Notes: generated from the sequence alone by a model not told the origin. A stretch of 64,000 nucleotides of DNA from Deinandra increscens subsp. villosa (GCA_039602395.1 JBCNJP010000010.1:97147462-97211461); one strand, 5' to 3'; positions 21,789 to 34,824 are shown, counted from the stretch's first letter. Program-made: numbers and translations.

Positions 21789-22938
21789 TATTCGTCTCAT
21801 GGTATCCAGTGCGGAGTATTCCGTCAGATTCGTGGCACTCTATCTATTTTAGTATCGATCTTTAGTTAGTGCTGATCTATTTATTCGTGCTTTGACTTTT
21901 AACGCTATGAATTTTTGGTTGTGTACCACTAATTCAAGCGTTAGTCATTATTCTACTCTTGCTGGATCAGAGACTCATACATGCTACTACCAATAAATGT
22001 GTGTGATGCTAGCTTAGCATACGATCGGTATTTGGTCGGGGGTATTAGTCTTAGGTTTCAGCGAGAGCTGATTCGGATTTCCTCTGGGTATTGTGTCTCG
22101 GGAGGTAAATCGGATATGGGTCGCTACCCATCTAGTTCACCAGAATTCCGGAGCCCCAGAATTTTAATTATCATTGATTATTCTGTTTTATCAGTTGAGA
22201 TGCACTATGTGGATCTGTGAGTTTTGGATTAAAGGTATATATGTTGCACCCATTACCCACCTTTATTTCTCGACCCCTCAGTCTCGCTCCTAAAGTAGGG
22301 GAGATTGTGGTCATCTCCTTGATTAGTCTTTGATTAGTTCTCGATTTGGTTGTGATTTGTGTTTCTTGATATAATGCTCGCTCTCTATGATTGCCTAAGT
22401 GTTATGGTGTCAATCTCGGTTATATGTTATTGGTGTGTAGTTTAGGATATCCTCTGAAGATGAACAGTACTCTCTTAAAGATATTAAAGATGTGGTGGGT
22501 TAGCTGTGACATACCTTATATATAAGCATCGATAATGTCTTTAAGTTGCACTGGGAGTCATACAGAGGACATTATGTGTGCGTGCATAGTTATGTCTCTG
22601 ATGGTTGGTTATATCAAAATCCGTTTCCATTTTTCGCCCTTCCTAACCTAACCTTTCGGTCAGGTTAAGTTTGGCACCGTCATAATTGATTCAGTAATCG
22701 AGGAAATACTCCTATTCTCGGAGAAATCTTTATGATTGTTCTATATTGGTTTCTTTTATGTCAAATCTGTCGGTTTTGATAAAATTCTTTTAACTCCATC
22801 TTTTCTTTAAAAGTTATTTTGGTCTCTTCTAATTTCGGGAAGAAATTCCCTAAAGTACGGGGAGACTGTAACATTTGCAAATTATCCAGTTGGAGATCCG
22901 ATCCATTTAGGGATTTCGTGCTTTACCAAATTTTCAAG
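21789..22938. other. Unassigned sequence, possibly the 3' end of another retroelement
   Basis: No gene was recognised. At 22845-22865 the sequence CTAAAGTACGGGGAGAC is purine-rich and is followed by TGTAACATTTGC (22866), the usual form of a polypurine tract and LTR start. A similar CTAAAGTAGGGGAGATTG occurs at about 22291. This suggests a degraded 3' end of an LTR element, but no partner LTR was found. Confidence 0.3.
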
Positions 22939-23590
22939 GAAAATTGGCCTATATTAATCACATTTATCATGTATTGGCCGATAATAATCTCAGTTATGGT
23001 TTTTCCCCACAATAATCCTAGTCACTAACATGTTAACCTGTATTGATCCGCCGTTAAGTTATTACTAACGGTGTTAAATTTTTGCTGACTGTGCAAGCCA
23101 CATAGGATCCTAGGTGGCATTATATTTAAAAAACTTTTAATAATTAATAAAAAAATATATAATAAAAAAAGCTGTAATAAGTGACGTAGGAATCTAGCAT
23201 GGAGTTAAAAATAAACAAAGCCCTAACAATCTGCGATTATCACTTTGTCATATTCATAAAATAATACATCGCAGCCTACTTACGATTATCCCCATTTGTG
23301 ACGTTAAAAAGAAAAAAAACAGCTCCCACCTTGTGATCATCACTTGTGATTTTCACCTTGCGACATTAACTTTTCTTATTAATTATTAAAAGTTTTTTTA
23401 AAAATATAATGCCACCTAGGATCCTACATGGCTTGCACAGTCAGCAAAAATTTAACACCGTTTGTCACAACTTAACGGCGGATCAATACAGGAAAACATG
23501 TTAAGAATTGGAATTATTGTAGGGAAAAACCATATCTGGGATTATTATCGGCAAATAGATGATAACTTGGATTAATATAGGCCAATTTTC
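22939..23590. mobile_element. Foldback element with ~210-bp inverted repeats (Mutator-like)
   Basis: The left arm 22939-23150 (starts GAAAATTGGCCTATATTAATC) and the right arm 23376-23590 are reverse complements with scattered mismatches, around a spacer of about 225 bp with no coding potential. Long terminal inverted repeats without a gene fit a non-autonomous Mutator-like or foldback DNA transposon. The flanks ATTTTCAAG (left) and ATTTTGCAA (right) resemble a degraded 9-bp target duplication. Class assignment is inferred from structure only. Confidence 0.65.
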
Positions 23591-26172
23591 TATTTTGCAA
23601 ATTATGGATTACCGGGATAATTTTCGGGTATTATAACCCACATAATGTTTTTGAATGATGAAATGTTTAATTATAATCATTTAGAACTAAATTGGATGCC
23701 TCGAGTTGAAATAAAGCAATTTTGGGTTTTTACGCTGTATCGGTACGCAATTCGTCGTGTACCTGGAGTCTCATATTTTGCGCATCATGTATCAAAATTG
23801 AATTATTTATGAGTCTATTGGTCCTAAATAATATCTCAAGTCGTCACACACAAGTTGAGTCTCAAAACGTTGGTGAATAAGATAATGGTGATACGTACGT
23901 AAATCGACCCAAAAACACATTTTTGTTGCCCATAATTCCATGTCTGATATTTTATATTCAATCTTGTATGCTTGAATGTGTTTCATATGTTTGGTAATGT
24001 GAAATGATGAACATCGGTGAAAACAGAACTCGAATCCGATTAAAAACGAAGAAGTTAGAGCGAAAATAGTGAAACCAACCAAAACCGACCATAAAACGCA
24101 TTTATTTTATTTAATTATCAATTGCAAATGTTTATGGATTACATTGGTACTTTATTTAAGTGGAAATGGCCAAATGAATACACTGGTGATGGAATCGGGG
24201 ACCTAAAACACTGATTTACTGGGTTAAAACATCATTTTTTATTATAAGTCAACGAAAGTCAAACATAGGGCGGCTGCTATGCACAGCGTACCGCGAGCCA
24301 CCCCAGACAGGGTCTCGCGTACCACGATCCATACACCGGTCCAAGCCCACGATTAAAAACGGGTTAAACCTCATTTTTGCCTCATTTTCTTCACTTTTCC
24401 CAAATCCTAGCCGCCATAGACGGATGTTTTCGAACCCCATCACCTAGTTCATAATTTTCATGAATTCAATGCTCGTTTTGGGTGATTTCAAGCATAGGAA
24501 GTGTTAGTTTTCATTGTTTTTTGGTACGCTTTCTTCATTACTTGACTTAATCTTCCCATGTTCATGCTTTTACTTGTTAAAGGATTGATCTTTATGAGAT
24601 ATCAAGTCTAGATCTTGGCTAATCATGATGTGAGGAGTTAGATCTAGTGATAAAATGTCTAAAGTTATTATTTTTATGTGTAAAGATTGCATTTTTATAC
24701 AATTTCTATATAATTTCTTGATGGATCTTGATTAACCTTCTTGATTCTTGGTTAAACTTGTCAAATATTACGTTTTTATGCATAGTTCACCATGAGAATG
24801 TAAGATTTTAAATAGATCTAGGGTTTGATTGATCATAGATGCCTTCTTGATGGTTCTTTTATGAAAAATAATTATATATATTGAACGTATGTGCATAGAT
24901 CTATATCAAGTTGTTTTCTTGGCAATGATAAATGTAAAATCTAGGTTATTCAAGTATGTTTTGCCATAAATAATATGATCAAGGTGTCGGCATGCAAAAA
25001 TATTAGGTTTTGAATGATTAAATTACTTTGAAATTGTTAAATAGAGTTTCAGGTTGAAAAGAAATTATTTTGGTGAAAATAGATTTATATATATTGGTTG
25101 TTTCATGCTATATTATGCGTAATTAATATGATAATGATTAGATTAATGTTAGGTTGATTTTGGTTGTGACTGGTGGCTTTTGTGTTATCAAGGGAATAAA
25201 TATATATTGCGCTATCGTAAAAATAAATAGTTATCTAAAATTGTTGGCATTGCATGTTAGATTCAGGAATGACCTTCTCCATGATTGCGACCATACGTAA
25301 TCACCGCTATTACATCACCAACGAGTCGTCGAATCAATTGTGTCGAGAAAATCCAATTATTTATTTATTTATTAATTTTTCTATTATTTATTTAATTATT
25401 CATTCAATTACTCTTCCATCTTGTTTAGTCGTCGAGTTCGTCTTCGGGTTTATTCATTTTGTTTCATGAAGCATTATGTCATTTGTGTCTCCATATCAAG
25501 TGAGTATTCATAGCCCCTCTTTTATTTTAATGCTTTGGGGTGCAACATGTACCAGTATTCAAAATCTCTAAATGCTTTACAATGAAATCAAACATGCGAT
25601 TTTAAGTGCTCTATGTGTGATTTTTTGATTATGTGATACTTGTGGTATATTTGTTGTGGTATTTCCTAATCATTAGTCGCATGTGTACCATTAACCATCG
25701 ATCCGTGGCAACAATGATAGATCTATTGGCTGACAACCCACCCGGTCTATCTCGCGTGTGGCGCCAGGTGATTGCTCCCTTACTTGTCTAGGTTTGGTGC
25801 ACATCACTCATACTTGTTGATCATGATTGGATATTAACACTTGACTCATTGAATCGCAATGCTTTAATCTATATAGTATGATAAACCTATGTTTACTCAC
25901 CAACTATTCGTAGTTGACCCTTATTTTGTACATGTTGCAGGCTTTGCTATTTGGCTTCGATGTTCATGATGATAACACCATAGGATGCATGCGGACCTAG
26001 TGTGGCCTAATTAATCAATTTTCTTAGATCTCATTGATATTAAATGTTTGTATTGTAATATGTTGCTTGATTTATAAAATGGGCTGATTAAGAATATCGC
26101 AACATTTAGTGTTGTGTGCAACTGGACAATCATCGCGCCCTGACATATTCTACTGTCGGTCCGGGTGTGATA
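23591..26172 (-). repeat. Long TGTCACACCC-type LTR (copy 2)
   Basis: Read on the minus strand it starts near 26172 with TATCACACCCGGACCGAC (TG changed to TA). It aligns over most of its length with 28051-30235 (+), and over the first 180 bp with 18112-18301. Shared landmarks are the GATGATTGTCCAG block, a T-A-rich (ATTT)n stretch at about 25363-25400, and GTGATACGTACGTAAATCGACC at about 23890. No gene is inside. The 3' end is unclear; an LTR-like TATAATACCCG (minus) lies at about 23635. Confidence 0.6.
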
Positions 26173-28050
26173 GTGGTTTCCATGTGCTACATCATGTATG
26201 CTTTCCAATATTGTTGTTGGAATATCTCACCCTGATGTGTGTCATTCCACTTTGATTATTTGTGATTTTGAAAAGCCTCCATATATTTGAGTCTTATGTC
26301 TACAAGTGGATCGGAACCTATGAAATATGTTGGTGAGTGATTGATGTGTATGTGGGTGTATAGAAAACAATTGTACTTTTGCACACCTTTAAGTTTTAAA
26401 GTTTTAAAATGAAAACTTAATAATTTGATTACACACGATGACAAGTGCACCTATCGCATAGTAGTATAGTCCAATAAGTAACCAAGCATCGATCCAAAGA
26501 CTCGGGAGCTACCAATAGTCAATCGTCACTAGATACTAGCCTATTAACTGAGTTTGTTTTGGTGTTAATATTTAACAACTAAGTAAACTAATAAGAAGAT
26601 AGAAACAACAAGTGTAAAAAAACTATCACTCGGGTTTGGACTACTCCTAAGGACTCTGAATGATTATGGTCGGTTTAACAAGTTGTCAAAAATAGAAATG
26701 AAGACAACAAAACATGTTTAAATGTTGTAAAGTGGACCAACACCCATTAAAGAATATAAAATACCTCGGTGATATTGGAAAGCAACACACGAAGGCACAT
26801 CAACAAAAGAATAAATACATCAAACTATTTAACATAAAGAGATTCAAAACACTAGATGTTTGGTCATGCCATAGTGCTTTAAACCAACATGCTAAAAAGA
26901 ACCCAAATGCTAAACTCCCTAGACGTATAGACATGTCATAGATTATTTAACATAGACATAAAACAGTCAAATGTACTTGAAGTATGGTCATGTCTAAGTA
27001 TACAAGATGGAAATAAGTTATGGATGAGTTCATGTAACAAGACACTTGACGTATGCTCATGACTAAGCATGTTGTCACACATCCCACCTCAAAACACCAA
27101 TCTATGATCAGGACATAGCATGTTAAGGTAGGCATATCCAATAACCTATGATGCTAACACACTTAACGTATGGTCATGCCTAGTCAAGAATTACACAAGT
27201 GTTCAAAGATTCTTACACACTTAGGGATGTGGAATCCTCTCAAGAAGAAGTTACCTACCGGAAACTAAATACAAAAGCAAAGGAAAATTATAGAGAAAAG
27301 TCGGATGTGTGGTGTGTGGAACAACTCTTGAAAATGAGAAGTAAGTTGCTTTAGATATGCAACTTCAGCTAGTTGTCCACGATCATGGAAATGGCCAACA
27401 CTATTGTGCTCGTACACTGATCGTGTCATCAGTCGGCTCGATTTCGGATTTCTAAACTTTGACAAATCACAAGATCCTGTTTTGGCTGGACACGAACGTA
27501 GTTCAGGGCTACACAATCGTGTGCAGGCTGGGCATGATCGTGGTCACCAATGAAGAGACACACATCGTTTCCCTTTGTCAATCTGTTCTCATTTACTTTT
27601 AACACGATCGTGATCTTCACTGGCACAATAATGTTTTTGTCAAATACAATCGTGGTCTTTTGGTCATGGCTAAGGCTAAAATATGCAAACATGATCATGC
27701 TGCGTAGAAAATGATTGCAGAGTTGGCTTCCATGATTGTGACCCTCCTGGCCAAGATCGTGGTCGAGCTTCTGGTCAGATTTCTTCATGAATTTTGCAAC
27801 TTTAACTCCAAGCAGCTTCAAGGCCTATAAATTTAAAATAAAGCAATTAAGAAAATATCTAAGACCTTTCACAATTTTAACCAACCAAAATGATGGATAT
27901 TTGATAAATATAAGTGTGTAATTTAGTACACATGAAACAATCCAACACTTGAAGCTTTGCTTGTCGTCAAGCAAACCCAAAATGGACTATCCTCAAGAAA
28001 AGAAGGAGAAAGAAATATTAACTAACTACCCTAATATCCTAGGCAAAAAT
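26173..28050. other. Non-coding sequence, possibly part of a Tat-type gypsy LTR
   Basis: No open frame of interest. ATGACAAGTGCACCTATCG (26438) with the AGTAGTATAGTCC stretch behind it, and ACACTTGAAGCTTTGCTTG (27943), are phrases I associate with long Tat/Ogre-type LTR elements, though I cannot prove this here. ATGGTCATG words recur at 26861-27180. An array of GATCGTGGTC-like words is listed separately. Confidence 0.3.
27405..27790. repeat. Degenerate array of GATCGTGGTC words
   Basis: Scattered variants such as TGATCGTG, AATCGTGTGC, CATGATCGTGGTC, ACGATCGTGATC, CAATCGTGGTC, ATGATTGTGACC and AGATCGTGGTCGAGC, 15-60 bases apart. It is the same style of sequence as the arrays at 10660, 33930, 38095, 42690 and 46690, with its own word. 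Confidence 0.6.
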
Positions 28051-30235
28051 TTTCACACCTAAACCAACCGGCGGAATATGTCGGGACGCGATGATTGTCC
28101 AGATGCACACAACACTAATTAAATGTTGCGATATTCTTAATCAACTCATTTTAGAACAATCGAATATTACATAATAATCCAAATACAAAACATCAATGAA
28201 TAAAATATTAACTCATTTAATTTAGGTCTCACTAAGTCCACATGAAATCTTAATGTCATTAAGAAGATCATCAACATCAAACAGCCAAGCCTGCAACATG
28301 TATAACATACGAGTTAACTACAAGTAGTTGGTGAGTAATCATAGGTTTATATATACAATCATAGCGTAAGAACATGTGATTCATTGATGTCTAATGAGCA
28401 AAAGTATAGAAAAAAAGTATTGAACTAAAGCACATGGGGTCGACGTAACTCAAGCTCGGCATTTAGGCTTTCAATCACCCTGTGCCATAACCAGGCAGGC
28501 TAGGTGGTTGCCAGACCAACGGATCTATTATTGTAACCCCGGCTCAAATGCGGTAACATGAACATGATCCACAAAGAAATAAACAATAACACAACCAAAT
28601 CCATAGAATGATCCATACAAGTTTCACATACAAGAGCACATAGAACAAACACAGAATTCACATGCAGCTTTAGAAATATATAGTTCACGACCATGAGTTG
28701 ATACAATACATGTTGCACCCTAAAACTTAAAAGTAAAAAGGGGTGTGATACTCACCTGGTATTGGAGATATGAACGAAAAATGACACCACGAAACGAGAC
28801 AGTAAAACCCCGAAGATGACCTCGACGACTAAATGAGATAGAGAAATAAATAAATAAATAAATAAATAAACAATTTCCACGACCCAAAATGACGCGACAG
28901 TCATAATCGACTTGACGACTCGTTGGTGATTTATTTGAGTAAAGATCTACGTATCTAATTTATTATGCGGGTCATCCCTAATGCTAGAACATGCAACGGC
29001 TAACAATTATTGACATAACTATTTATTTTCATGTCTACATAAAAATATATATTTTTCACAAAATTATTTAGAGCCAAAAAGTGGTCATATTTATCCTACC
29101 AAATTCCTAAACATACAAGCACAACATAAACAAGCACAACATAAACAACATCATGCATGCAACATCATCCCATGGTTTCCATCATGACACAAGTATACAT
29201 ATATAAATACATTTATTTTTAAGCTAAAACCTAACTTAACTATTTATCATGCAAGGTAACATCAAAAATCCAATCTTTACCTTATCTACATCATCAAACC
29301 AAAGTATTTATTAACTAAACATGTTTGATCTACTTGGATCTATGATCTACCAAAAATTAATCATCATCAAATCAACATCTTTCATGAGATCCATGCATGC
29401 ATACATACACTGTTTTTACTCATCAAACATCATCAAATGACATCAAGCTTGCATTTTCACATAATTAAACCCTAGATCAAATATCAAGATGGCAACTTTA
29501 CATGATCAAACCCTAGATGTAACATAAAGAAGGCTCCTTTAATATGAATCATGCATCAAGATCACATCATTCTAACTAATCATACAAGATCTAACACAGA
29601 CATCATCATATATCAACTTTCATACATAAAGATCACAACTTTTTCATCTCATATCATAGATCTAAACATATTATGGCATGAACAACAAAGATTAGCCCTA
29701 AAACCAACATAAAAATTAAATCTTGATGCCTAAAACTCAAGTTAATCAAGAACCAAGAACATACCGACACAAAGAATGATTACGGTGATTATTTTGAGCT
29801 TAGGTCCAATCCAAATTATCAATATTCATCGAAGGTTTGATGGTGGATGGTTGATCACGTCAAAGAATGGCTGGAAATGGTTTAGGGGGTGAAGAAATGA
29901 GGTTAAATGAGGTTGCTCTGGCATAAATATCCAAAAATTAGGGTTTTTCAACGTCAGGTAGCGATGTAGATAGTGAAGGTACCACAGGAAAGGCTTATGG
30001 TCTAAATTCCCTCCTCGAGCAAACATCCCTTGGTTGGTTTCACCGTTTTCGCTCCTGTTTCTTTGCTATTCATCGTTTTCGAGTCTTGTTTTCTACGTTT
30101 TTCACCATTTTCGTCCCCCATCATATAAACTACATTCAAGCAAATAAAATTCACTATAAACATAACATGTATTGAATTATGATCAAACAGTTAATAAAAC
30201 ATAACACGTTTTTGGTCGGTTTGATGTACGTATCA
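28051..30235 (+). repeat. Long TGTCACACCC-type LTR (copy 3, truncated)
   Basis: Starts degenerately as TTTCACACCTAAACC at about 28051 and aligns with the reverse complement of copy 2 to about position 30235, where copia C sequence takes over. It includes an (AAAT)n microsatellite at 28847-28872. No gene is inside; the frames seen are short and without domains. Confidence 0.6.
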
Positions 30236-30916
30236 CTATTAGGCTGTGTATATCTCATCTGAATACTTTCTAATTTGCCGAGCCTACCAAACATATTAAA
30301 CAATGATCTTATGGCTCTTTCATCTACTCTATCCATGAGTCAGATACATAAGCCAATGTACCATCATTTCCCAATGATCAATTTCTCAAAATTTTATATA
30401 TTGTGCATGTATTCTCCTTCCTTATATACATGTATTCTCCTTCCTTATATATTGTACATGTATTCACTTTCTTCCCATAACATGCATTTTTCACAATTTC
30501 TTCCCCTTACATTCATTTCTCCCCCTTAAAATGAAAACTCTATTTTTGGATTTTCTTTTTACAAAAACAAGACTCTATTTTTGGATTTTTTTTATCAATT
30601 GAAAATGCATAAAGAAAGAAAAATGGATCAATCAACACGAATACCTTGTAGTTTTAGACTTTCATAAAGTTTGCAGGTTGGAAAAAATATATCATGAAAT
30701 TTAAGTTAAGTAGAATACTCCTCCATCAATAAATTTTAATCGTCGATAGGTCTTCTAGAAGTACCTGCACACTGGTCAAACTGATTAGTTCTTAACTAGA
30801 CCCGAAGCAACAGCTTCTGGTCGACCAGTGTCCTGGTTTTGTTTTAAAACAACCTTTGGTTTCCAAAATTGTGATTGTTTTGGTAACTCAGTATTTTATG
30901 AAGCAATCACAGATGG

Positions 30917-33870
30917 CTATGATGAAGAACCTACATTTTGAACCTTTTGAAACATAGGAACAAAACGTTTTTGTTTTAGAAAGAATGTAGGTTCACATTC
31001 ATCAAAAACTCTGCCTTGTTCATCAAAGAGCTTTGGTTTGGCAGATCTACCAAAAACTGGTATCTGTTGAGACCTTTGTTTTGATTCAGCAGGGACTGGA
31101 AAATCTTTTGCCATATGCCCTGTTTGGCGGCAAACATAACATAGACGTTTAGTTTTGTGCCACTTAGATGTTGGGCTTCGAGAATAAGAACCATCAGAAG
31201 AAAATTTTGATGTTTGGTTCTTCAACGTTCTTGATGCATCCTTCTTCTCAAAAACTCCAGAAATTTTCCTAGCATCCACGCAATGAAGAGGAAACTCTTT
31301 GTCGGAAAATATATGTTCCGAACCCTTGAGTTTGTAAAACCGCTCAGGTTGAACCTTCTCAGCCTTGAAAACTTCCTTCTTCACTTGCTTCAGTTTAAGC
31401 TTCTTCAAATCTTGTGGTTTTGATGCTGGAACCTCCTCAGCTTTATCATTCTGTGCTCTAAAACCCAAACCAATAGTTTTCCCAAAAACTTTTTACTCAG
31501 AATGTGAAGTCTGGTGTTCATCCTTTGCTAACTTTGAAAATTCAGCTTTGATTTCTTTAATATTTTTCTGCTCCAAGAAGATCGTCTCATCAAATTCATG
31601 TTGAGAACGAATCTTTTCACTTGAAGTAGCTGATTTCTTAGTATCTACGGAAGATGAACCAGAAACAAACTTTGGAGTTGGATGAATCTCAGATTTCTTT
31701 CCTTTCTTCTTCTTAGCCTTCTTGTTTTTCTTTTTCTTCACAATCTTCTTTCCTTCTGAAATTGATGATGAAACCTTCGAATAATCATAATCTTCCACCT
31801 TTTCTTGCACCTCTTTGAAAGCTTCTTTGATAGTAGCAGGGGGTGAATTTGTCTTATCAAACATCTTTTTAAAATTTTCATCTTTAGCTAGAAAGCTTGT
31901 GAACAATTAAGAATTTGAGACATTATTCAGCTTTCGATTGGCATCAATTACTTGAATCTTTAAATCTGAAATTTGTTGTTGAGCTTCAGCCAACTCCTTA
32001 TCAGTAGCTATCAATCTTTTGGCAACCTTATGTGTTTCAAATTTCTGCATTCGAAGATTTTCCAGTCCTTCAAATAACTCATTCTTCAATTTATCTTCAT
32101 TTCACTTTTGAATTTCCAAATTCGTTGTTTGAACTTTATTCACACTTACCAATTCACACTTCTCATCCAAAAACTTCTCCATAACAGCTTGATAACTTTC
32201 TATCTTAGCAACATATTCTTCGGACTCCTTTATAAGTAGATCAAGCTTGAGTTTTGATTTATCAAACAAATTTTGAAAATTATTAGCAGCATCCTCTGCT
32301 TCATTCTTCCATTTCTTGACTTCATTAACCAACTCATCCTTCTCTTCACAGATCTTTGCATTTGTAGCTTCAACATTTTTCTATCTTGTTTGGATATTTC
32401 TAAAACTTCATTCAGCAATTTGATCTCTGTAATCAAACATTCATTTTTCAAAACTAATTCCTTCTCATGTTCCGTTGAAACCTCTAAATCTGAACTAACC
32501 AACTTAAATTCAGCAGGAACTCTTTTGACTTCTTCCACCAAAAAATCATTTTCCTTCTTCAAACTTTCAGTTTTAGATTCAAACTTTTCTGTTTTAGCAG
32601 CTTCATATGAACTAGAATCAGAATAATAATCATCCTGCTCATGAGTGACAATCAATGCCGAGGTATCAAAATGTTGACCCCAATCATAAACACTATCAAC
32701 CTGAACAGTTAGAGCTATTTGTTGGCAGTACTTGAAGATGGTTGAGTGAAACCAGGTTTGCTACCATGAGCTTGTTGACATTCTTTAGCAAAATGTCCAA
32801 GCTTTGAGCATTTGTAACACTTCAACTTGGATTTATCATATCTTAATTTGCCATTGAAATCAGATGAACTCCTGCCATGTTTCTTGAAAAATCGTTTTGA
32901 TCTTTGACCTAGCATAGCATATCATCTAGATCATCCGTCGTAATCTTTGCATCAGCAACATTCTTGATAACCAGCCCAAAAGATGATGTAATTAAGGCAG
33001 AAATCATTTTAGCATAATCTTCGGTTGTTTCAGTAGACAAGGCATTCTGATTTGTGAAATTTGGAATGGTAAAACTGCAACCTTTTCAAGAATTAGAATT
33101 TCCAGAAACTCCAGCCATCAAAGCAACACTTGGTGCAGAACTCAGATTTGGTTTAGCTTTAGCATTCATGCTAGCAGTATTCTCTCCATTATACAACTCA
33201 GGATTTTGTAACTTTGCAGTTGACTTCTTTGAATTTAACATTTCCATTTCCCGAGCATGAAGTTTTCCAGTAAGCTCATGAAATGTCAATGTAGAGTATT
33301 CTTTATCATGAGTGAATAGCAAAACATAGTTTTCCCACTTTTCAGGCAAAGCTTCCATAATCTTTTCTTTCAAATCTGCATCGGTTTTCTCAATTTCAAC
33401 TACCTTTGATTCACTAATCAGATGTGAAAACCGTGAAACAAGAGCGGTAATGTTTTCATTGTCATAATGTTGAAAGTTATCAAATTCTTTATTCAACACC
33501 TTTCTTCGACTCTTCTTTTATTCATCATTACCCTCACATCTAGACGATTAAGCACCCCATAATTGTTTCGATTTCTTGCACGTACTAAACTGATGTAGTA
33601 ACTCAGTTGGTAAAGCCATTGTAAGATAACCGAAAGCCTTTTGTTCAAGCTCGTATGATTTCCTTTCAGCAATGTCGAAGGTATGAACTTCCTTGAAATC
33701 TCCTTAATCAGTCGGATGTTGATAAAGCTTCTTGATTGGAATCCACAAATTAATATCATTCGTGCTTATGTAAGCAAAAAATCGTTGTTTCCAATTCTGA
33801 TAATCTTCTAACTTCAACAACTTGGGAACTTTCTAACTTGTTCCAATTTCATTATCAAAATTCATCATGG
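30917..33870 (-). pseudogene. Copia gag of element C (UBN2, CCHC, coiled coil, CCHF)
   Basis: Collinear with the gag of element A in broken frames. 33870-33086 holds the UBN2 domain (L-W-I-P-I, A-L-P-E-K-W-E-N-Y-V). 32915-32715 has an intact knuckle C-Y-K-C-x4-H-x4-C. 32655-32089 and 32089-31493 are Lys/Glu-rich coiled coil. 31468-30917 has the second knuckle near 31100-31145 with Phe as fourth ligand (C-Y-V-C-x4-H-x4-F). Stops and frameshifts separate these pieces. It ends, like the other copies, shortly after the second knuckle. Confidence 0.8.
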
Positions 33871-33929
33871 TCTGCATCGCACTCTGCATCGCGGTAAAAG
33901 CTTGAAATTCCGACATCGTAGAAAAATTC

Positions 33930-34225
33930 AAAAATCTGATTGGCCGAACTCTTCCCCAACCTTAATAATGTTCCAAACCTTAACCGAACCTCGAACGAAC
34001 CCTTTCCAAATGTAATACCACCGAACTGTTTCCGAACCCTCAACGAACTCTCAACGAACTCTTTCCGAACAAAACCCGAACCTCTTCCGAACAGAAAACA
34101 CGCCGAACTTCGAACGAACCTTAATCGAACCAATAGATAATCCGAACTCTTAACGAACCCTAGACGAACTCTAAGTTCGGAGTAGTTATCCTGACGAACC
34201 TCAAGTTCGGACGACGGTTAGTCCG
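33930..34225. repeat. Degenerate CCGAACCTT/TAACGAACC array in the leader of element C
   Basis: About 20 variants of CCGAACC, TCGAACGAACC and AACGAACTC (plus-strand spelling) between the primer site and gag. The same word occurs in the element's own LTR at 34675-34740 (GCCGAACCTGAGGTTCG). The element D LTR and intron use a related but different word. Confidence 0.8.
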
Positions 34226-34443
34226 AATAGCAACATAGTTTACTCAAAAAAATCGAATTTGGACGAATTTTGACAAAACTGGCAGCATTTGATCAGAAAA
34301 AGTGATGAAGAACGATTTAGGAACAAATTTGACACAAAAAACTTGACAGATTTGATTGAACTCACGTAAACACACTCGAAAAACACCAAAAAGTTTCTAA
34401 AATCCGAAAATAGCAACCACAGATCAGTAGAATGAACCAGAAA
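34226..34443 (-). other. Rest of the leader of element C
   Basis: Untranslated leader between the primer site and the word array. No gene seen. Confidence 0.6.
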
Positions 34444-34455
34444 GCTCTGGTACCA
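34444..34455 (-). promoter_or_regulatory. Primer binding site of element C
   Basis: On the minus strand TGGTACCAGAGC, two bases after the LTR end. It differs by one base from TGGTATCAGAGC, the complement of the initiator Met tRNA 3' end seen in fragment F. Confidence 0.85.
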
Positions 34456-34457
34456 CT

Positions 34458-34817
34458 TGAAAAGTCATGAGCATCGGATCGTCTACTCAATCTAGCTATT
34501 CTGATACGAAACGAGTAATTATAATGATTGTTTTATTGATCTAAAGAAGAACAATTACAATCAGAATCATAGAGAACAGACACAGAGAAAACACTACAGA
34601 AACACACACTTATGAATATCTCTCACGCTTAGAACTACCAAACACAAAGAGCAAACATGTATTTATACTGACCCGCCGAACCTCAGCCGAACCTGAGGTT
34701 CGCCCTGATCCGAACTCCAGGTTCGGACCAGGTTCGGCCAGTAACACTTTGGCTAGAACTTGTTCTTGACTTGATGCAACTCGATACTTCACATGACGCA
34801 TAGATCAGGAATCAACA
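34458..34817 (-). repeat. 5' LTR of element C
   Basis: On the minus strand TGTTGATTCCTG...CATGACTTTTCA, 360 bp, with TATAAATA at 34660-34667. U3 carries inverted CCGAACCT/AGGTTCGG words upstream of the TATA box. It is followed on the plus-strand side by pol sequence of D at 34818. Confidence 0.85.
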
Positions 34818-34824
34818 ACCTTTG

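Larger units (their letters stand above)
30236..34817 (-). mobile_element. Gag-only copia element C (3' end truncated)
   Basis: Minus-strand element with a 5' LTR (34458-34817), primer site, long leader, gag, and 3' non-coding region; the rest of the 3' end including the 3' LTR is missing past about 30236. As in A and A2, gag passes straight into the 3' region without pol: the C-terminal gag tail at about 30917 is followed by the ACACTGGTC...GACCAGTGT hairpin (about 30770-30830) and GGGGGAGA (about 30521-30528). The LTR is from a different branch (TGTTGATTCC) than that of A. The right flank is pol sequence of element D. Confidence 0.8.

Noticed and set aside
28440..30230. Host gene inside copy 3 of the long LTR
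   Set aside because: Frames are short, without domains, and the sequence aligns with the non-coding copy 2.
23591..30235. A single giant inverted repeat (palindrome) formed by 23591-26172 and 28051-30235
   Set aside because: The two arms are diverged members of a repeat family that also occurs at 18112 and 45308; independent insertions explain them.
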